A stretch of 64,000 nt of DNA from Caballeronia sp. SL2Y3. GTDB lineage: Bacteria > Pseudomonadota > Gammaproteobacteria > Burkholderiales > Burkholderiaceae. Shown one piece after another: positions 60,087 through 64,000 of this stretch. Made by a program: the position numbers and the translations under genes. The first letter of the stretch is position 1; each line of letters begins with the position of its first letter. The DNA lies in NCBI RefSeq assembly GCF_022879575.1, contig NZ_CP084261.1, positions 1,162,495-1,226,494 of the forward strand. Reading direction: 5' to 3'. The notes under the pieces were generated by a model, which had not been told where the DNA came from, made no database searches, and was given only the letters and a program-made list of their open reading frames with translations.

Positions 60087-61100
60087 ATGCCGACTACCCC
60101 CGATCTCTTCGACCAACAGCGCGCGGACTGGCAGGCCGACCCGCACGCTGCCTTCGACGCATGGCTTGCTCAACAAGAATTCCGTGCGTCTTCCGCCGAT
60201 GTTTATCGCGCGCAGTGGGGCAACTTTCTTGAATGGCTACAAGCGAAGCGGGCGACGCTCCATACCGTGCAGCGGCCCGTCATCGAACAGTTCGTCTCGC
60301 AGCTCGACATTCGGCGTCCGCAGCGAATGCGCTACCTGCGCTTGATCGAGCGCGTGCTGGATCACGTGCGGGAAATCGAAGCTGCGGGGACCAATCCCGC
60401 GCGGTTCATCGCGCAGGACGGCGATGCAGCCTGGCGTAAAGCCCGCGATAACGAGCCGACCGGCTTCCTGACGCACGACGAGCGAGCCTTGTTGATCGCG
60501 CATCTGTTTTCGCCTTTGGGCGCGCTACCTGCAGGACAGCGCTGGCGTGAACAACGCGACCGCGCACTGGTTGCCGCCTTCATGGGCGCGGGGGTGAAAA
60601 CGGCCGAAGCGGCGCAGTTGACCGTCGATTGCTACGCGCCTGGCGCGCCTTACATAACGGTCGATGCGACGAATCCGCTCTTGATCCGCCAGGCGCGCCT
60701 TGCGCCGTTCGCCGTCGAGTTGCTGGACGCCTGGATAAGCGAGCGCAGAGCCGCCGGGCTCGCCGGTGAGTTGCTTTTTCCGGCAGCGCCCTCGGGCCGG
60801 CCAATGCACAAGGCGACGATGCTGCGCGCCATCGACGCGGTCGTGGCCGCGTCGGGCATCGCAGCGTCTCGGGTTGCGCGAGCCAGCCCGCAGACGCTTC
60901 GCAACACCTACGCGGCGGAGCTGTTCGACGAAGGCGTCGACCCGGAGCGGGTTGGCCAGTGGCTGGGCTTTCAGCAAATGATTTCCGTGCATCGGCTCCA
61001 TCGGGCGTGGCAGGACTGGACCGGTGAGCAAATACGGGAGCGCGATCTCGCTCAGGCACAGGCTGGCGCGAGCGAAGAGGCAGGCTTTACCGGCGTCTGA
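60087..61100 (+). CDS. tyrosine-recombinase-fold protein with degenerate active site
   Basis: A 337-residue protein with the XerC/integrase plan: an N-terminal SAM-like DNA-binding domain (about 20-100; VYRAQWGNFLEWLQAKR) and a C-terminal catalytic fold (about 125-320). The active site is mostly lost. The first Arg is K171 (AGVKTAEAAQL), the box II H-x-x-R is Q269-x-x-R272 (SPQTLRNTYAAEL), the third His/Trp is F295 (WLGFQQM), and no Tyr occurs where the nucleophile is expected (ISVHRLHRAW). Only R272 remains. It probably binds DNA without cutting it. It sits 1.6 kb from the iteron array, beside kfrA. Confidence 0.8.
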   Translation: MPTTPDLFDQQRADWQADPHAAFDAWLAQQEFRASSADVYRAQWGNFLEWLQAKRATLHTVQRPVIEQFVSQLDIRRPQRMRYLRLIERVLDHVREIEAAGTNPARFIAQDGDAAWRKARDNEPTGFLTHDERALLIAHLFSPLGALPAGQRWREQRDRALVAAFMGAGVKTAEAAQLTVDCYAPGAPYITVDATNPLLIRQARLAPFAVELLDAWISERRAAGLAGELLFPAAPSGRPMHKATMLRAIDAVVAASGIAASRVARASPQTLRNTYAAELFDEGVDPERVGQWLGFQQMISVHRLHRAWQDWTGEQIRERDLAQAQAGASEEAGFTGV

Positions 61101-61105
61101 CGGCA

Positions 61106-61123
61106 CTCCCGAAAACGCTCACC
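61106..61123 (-). repeat. dispersed origin-type 18-bp repeat, copy I
   Basis: Reads GGTGAGCGTTTTCGGGAG on the minus strand, the same 18-mer as copy F. It lies in the gap between the recombinase-like gene and kfrA, just after both stops. Confidence 0.8.
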
Positions 61124-61150
61124 TGTCGCACTTACGAGTCAATCAGCCGG

Positions 61151-62347
61151 TCAGGCACGCACCTGAGAAGCGTGGCGGAAGCCATACAGCGCCGACAGTT
61201 TCGACGCCGCCGGGCCGGAGGTTCGCTCGCATTTGGGGCAACACAGCTCGTATTCGTCTTCGTGCAACTGCAGTTCGGGTTCGCCGTCCTCACAGCCGGG
61301 GCAGGTGCCCGGCATGGCCACGTACGGGTCGGCTTGCTTTCCCAGAATTCCAATTTCTTCATCGGTGAGCCGTCCGTTCGCCGCCAGCGACGCGATCAAT
61401 TCGCCGACTTCCGTGCTCATGCCACCCCGTACCCGGTGGGCGTCGCGCTCGCGCGTGAGCGCATCGATCTCGTCGGATTGCGCGCGCACTTGCGACTCCA
61501 GGCGATCGGCGCGGCTACGTGCGACGCTAAGCTGTTGAATGAACTCGAATTCCTTGCGGCCGGCTTCGCGGATGCTCGCCTGATACGTCGCGGCGACGCC
61601 TCGTAGGCTGTCGAGCTCGACGAGCATCGGCTTCACGCGTCGCTCTGCGTCCTTGACCGCGTCGTTGATTTGCTGCGCGTAACGTTCTGTGTTGCTCCGC
61701 AGTTCGTCCTGGAGTTCGTCGAGACGGTCGCGCAGACGCGCAGTTTGCGACTGCTCTGCCGCAAGGCGCTCGGCAAGCGCCGAATTCTCGGCTTGGGGGC
61801 GCGCAATCGCGTTGCGTAGTTCTTCTTGCAAAGCGGACTCACGTTCGCGCAGCCGGCCCAATTCCAGTTCCAGCGAAGCGATCCGCGCTGCGGCACCTTC
61901 GGCTCGAGTCTCGGCAGCTTGGCGCGCCTGCTCGATCGTCTGGCAACGAATATCCGCTTCGCGGGCGCTCGCTTCGACGCGGGCGAGCTTTTCGTTCATT
62001 CGTGAGCGTTCGTCATCTAACGCAATGCCCGCCTGTTGCCTTGCTTCGACAAAGAGTTCCGCCAGCAATTCGCCCGCGCGCTCCTGCAATGCCTGCGGGA
62101 TCCCGCCTGCCTCGACGCGCACCCGAACGCTCGAGCGGACGGTTTCCCAGAACGCGTCGATGTCTCGCGGGATATCAGTGGCACTACCGACCTGCGTGAG
62201 GTCTCGCACTGTTGTGACCGACGGACGGATTCCCAGGTCGAAGAACAGGCGTCGGCAGGCATGCTGGGAGAGTTCGTGCCGGCGCGCGCCGGCTGCGCGC
62301 ATCCTTTCCAGCTCTTGGCGAACAGTGTCGCGAACGTGCGTGTCCAT
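61151..62347 (-). CDS. KfrA-like DNA-binding coiled-coil protein with C-terminal zinc ribbon
   Basis: A 398-residue protein of the KfrA type, known from plasmids where it binds DNA and supports partition or nucleoid-like structure. The N-terminal domain (about 1-110) has the KfrA pattern (ELSQHACRRLFFDLGIRPSVTTVRDLTQVGSATDIPRDIDAFW). A long alpha-helical coiled coil follows, about 110-325. The C-terminal part carries a probable zinc ribbon, C349-P-G-C352 and C370-P-K-C373, which plasmid KfrA proteins do not usually have. The ATG at 62347 overlaps an inverted repeat (ATTCT/AGAAT at 62350-62364) that could be its operator. Confidence 0.85.
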   Translation of the reverse strand: MDTHVRDTVRQELERMRAAGARRHELSQHACRRLFFDLGIRPSVTTVRDLTQVGSATDIPRDIDAFWETVRSSVRVRVEAGGIPQALQERAGELLAELFVEARQQAGIALDDERSRMNEKLARVEASAREADIRCQTIEQARQAAETRAEGAAARIASLELELGRLRERESALQEELRNAIARPQAENSALAERLAAEQSQTARLRDRLDELQDELRSNTERYAQQINDAVKDAERRVKPMLVELDSLRGVAATYQASIREAGRKEFEFIQQLSVARSRADRLESQVRAQSDEIDALTRERDAHRVRGGMSTEVGELIASLAANGRLTDEEIGILGKQADPYVAMPGTCPGCEDGEPELQLHEDEYELCCPKCERTSGPAASKLSALYGFRHASQVRA

Positions 62348-62738
62348 TGATTCTCAACAAGAATTGTTTTGCCCGGCACGATTTACGTTTCAGCCGATAC
62401 AGCGACGATCTTGGCTCGGCCCATAGAAGGCGTCTGCGATGCCACGGCCCGTTTTAATCGAGCGACGCTTCGGATTGTAGACCATCCATGTGAAACATGA
62501 TGAGAATGTTCTCCTAAGCCCATGATTCGTCGGCAGTTGCAAGCCAAACCAAGAACCACCGCCTGTTTCACGAGTAGTTTTGGATAAGACCATACGAGTG
62601 CCTCGTGGGGAGCGGTCGGTAGTTCCTGGCATCGAAACGCACAGCCTTGAGAGTATTAGAAGTAAACACCCTTGAACCCTTGTTAATACAGTTAACGCTT
62701 CGTCTAACCCTTATGGCATAAGGCTTCCCGGCCGACTA
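62348..62738. other. AT-richer leader of the origin region
   Basis: No gene. An imperfect DnaA box (TTTGGATAA, one mismatch) lies at 62579-62587. The segment 62641-62727 is clearly more AT-rich than its surroundings (for example TTGTTAATACAGTTAACG) and could be a DNA-unwinding element next to the repeats. Confidence 0.5.
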
Positions 62739-63882
62739 GGTGAAGGTTTGCGGGATAGGTGGTGAGGTTCTACGGGTGGCGTAGGTGGTGGGCTTCGGGA
62801 TGATCAGTGAGAAGAACCAGGAGACATAGTGAGCGGCTTCGGGGAGAAGCATTCGCAGATTGGTGAGCGAATACGGGAGAACCCGCCGTTGAGCGCCTTG
62901 CCGTGCCGAAAACCGGAGCGCCGTGCGTCTTTGTATCGGTGAGACGATGCGGGAGAGTGGCGAAACCCTGCTTGCGTTGCTTTTTTGTGCCCGCTTTTCC
63001 CTCCGGTGAGCGTTTACGGGGCGAATTCGCCCTCTGAGGTGAGGCTATTCAGGAGCATCTGCCAACGTGCCGCACTTGATTTCCCTTTTTGGCAGCCTTC
63101 GGTGAGGCTTTTCGGGAGCGCGCATTACGGTCGCGGTAGCCAAAGGTGAAGGTTTTCGGGAGATCGATCGCCTTTCGAACGGCAGCGTGACTGTAGGTGA
63201 GACTATTCGGGATGTGCGCAGGGGCACCGGGACGGGCGCGTCCAAGGCAGAGAACCCCAGCGTCGCCAACGACTTAGCTCCGTTCTGTAAGAGAAGTTGG
63301 AAGCCTCGGGAGCGCGTTAAGCCTTGTTCGAATGCCTGCGGACCGGCCAAAGTGAGCTTTTTCGGGAGTACTCGCGGTTCGACGGATCGGCTCTTCTGCG
63401 AATCAGCCTCCTTTTCACCATGTTTGGCGGCCATGAAACGGATAGGTGAGGGTTTGCGGGAGACCGGACGTGAGGGTTTTCGGGAGCCGCTGTAAACGGT
63501 TCTTGAGGGTAAGGTGAGATTGTTCGGGACTGGTCGCAGCAAGTTGTCCAAGGGCGGCGGCTTCGAAGGCCGTTAAGTGACGCTTCTTGCGCGCAAAGGT
63601 GAGATTTTCCGAGAGTAAGCCTCGCTTGAAGGTTCAGCGGCCGCTCTTCTAGCCACAGAAAACGAGTGCTAATTGACCGAACTGCGGGAAAGCCAACGGT
63701 TTTTCGTTTGTCTCTCGTGCGCCACACCTTGTTTCGCGTCAAAAAACTTCTTTAGGTGAGCAGTTTCGGGAGCGTTGTCGCAGTCGGTTGCCGTTGCCGA
63801 AAAAGGCCGCGAAGCGTTTACCCGCGCGGACTCTGGGTGAAGCGAATGAGGACAACAGGTGAGCGGTGAGTCTTTTCGGGAG
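62739..63882 (+). repeat. array of about 18 direct origin repeats (iterons)
   Basis: Eighteen copies of an 18-mer near GGTGAGNNTTTTCGGGAG, all in one direction, start at 62739, 62761, 62784, 62828, 62862, 62938, 63005, 63038, 63101, 63145, 63196, 63351, 63445, 63469, 63513, 63598, 63755 and 63865. The left copies are more diverged (GTGAAGGTTTGCGGGAT, GGTGAGGTTCTACGGGTG). The central copies such as GGTGAGGCTTTTCGGGAG at 63101 fit the consensus exactly. Twelve of 17 spacings fall within 2 bp of a multiple of 11, so many sites lie on one DNA face. I see no convincing gene in 62348-64000. The layout fits a chromid replication origin bound by an initiator encoded beyond the window. Confidence 0.85.
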
Positions 63883-63929
63883 CGCACCGCAGTGAGCCTG
63901 TGGACACAGCTCGCCATCACCGTCCAAAG

Positions 63930-63959
63930 GGTGATCTCACCCGGTAGACGGGGATCACC
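63930..63959. promoter_or_regulatory. inverted repeat at the right edge of the origin region
   Basis: GGTGATC at 63930-63936 and GATCACC at 63953-63959 are perfect arms 16 bp apart, after the last iteron. It could be an operator for the next gene, possibly the initiator or parA. A CTGTGGACACAG palindrome lies nearby at 63898-63909. Confidence 0.45.
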
Positions 63960-64000
63960 ACACCCGCTATGCTTGCCGCAATACCGAATTCGATACCTGT

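Noticed and set aside
63045..63551. Possible 168-residue protein in the origin array
   Set aside because: Its sequence is built from the iterons themselves (repeated SRK/ENP-like segments), with no ribosome-binding site or family.
62739..63882. CRISPR array
   Set aside because: Repeats are 18 bp, diverged, irregularly spaced and without uniform spacers or cas genes; origin iterons explain them better.

Overview
The window looks like the replication-origin flank of the second chromosome (chromid) of a high-GC beta-proteobacterium in the Burkholderia / Paraburkholderia / Caballeronia group. Three things point there. It holds a large hopanoid gene set. Its right end holds tdh-kbl, a KfrA-like protein and about 18 direct 18-bp repeats (GGTGAGNNTTTTCGGGAG type). 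It also holds two palindromes with the core I remember for the Burkholderia chromosome 2 parS. I see no tRNA, rRNA, CRISPR array or insertion sequence. The replication initiator and parAB, if present, lie beyond position 64000.

Layout. Positions 1-4.7 kb: a hypothetical gene and the first hopanoid module (hpnB, ispH paralogue, hpnH). 4.7-10 kb: a Phd/PIN toxin-antitoxin pair, ybdD-cstA, and a cache-sensor/NarL-type two-component pair divergent from cstA. 10-20 kb: the rest of the hopanoid genes, namely transport (hpnM, hpnN, an mlaA-like gene), a thioesterase gene, and the overlapping run hpnD-hpnE-shc-hpnG. 20-27 kb: signalling (a CheY-like / CheC-like / PAS-GGDEF operon, a hybrid histidine kinase), a stress-type protein and an FMN reductase. 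27-31 kb: a palindromic DnaA-box pair, a tiny secreted peptide, an AEC permease, a lipocalin and a lipoprotein. 30-33 kb: a sigma-54 activator with its sites and a GntP permease. 33-47 kb: metabolism and transport (CelD-like acetyltransferase, 3-hydroxybutyrate dehydrogenase, chemoreceptor, AI-2E exporter family, GST, three-domain flavo-iron-sulfur protein, LysR, zwf, FUSC, wrbA). 47-55 kb: nucleoside deaminase, IclR/MFS pair, LysR, a QseBC/PmrAB-like pair with its boxes, and an outer-membrane barrel. 55-62 kb: yceI, tdh-kbl, XRE-cupin regulator, CsbD, a LexA-box gene, a degenerate tyrosine recombinase and a KfrA-like gene. 62.4-64 kb: non-coding origin region.

How the genes fit together. HpnD and HpnE act on the route to squalene, Shc cyclises it, HpnH adds adenosine, HpnG removes adenine, HpnB is a hopene-linked glycosyltransferase, and HpnM/HpnN/MlaA-like probably move the product to the outer membrane. 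hpnC is not in the window. The most unusual feature is the origin repeat. Besides the array at 62.7-63.9 kb, at least nine single copies lie in intergenic DNA as far as 35 kb from the array. Three of them are within 1.7 kb of a perfect inverted pair of DnaA boxes. Together with the parS-like sites, the LexA-controlled gene and the catalytically degenerate recombinase, this suggests a replication and segregation control zone much larger than the origin itself.
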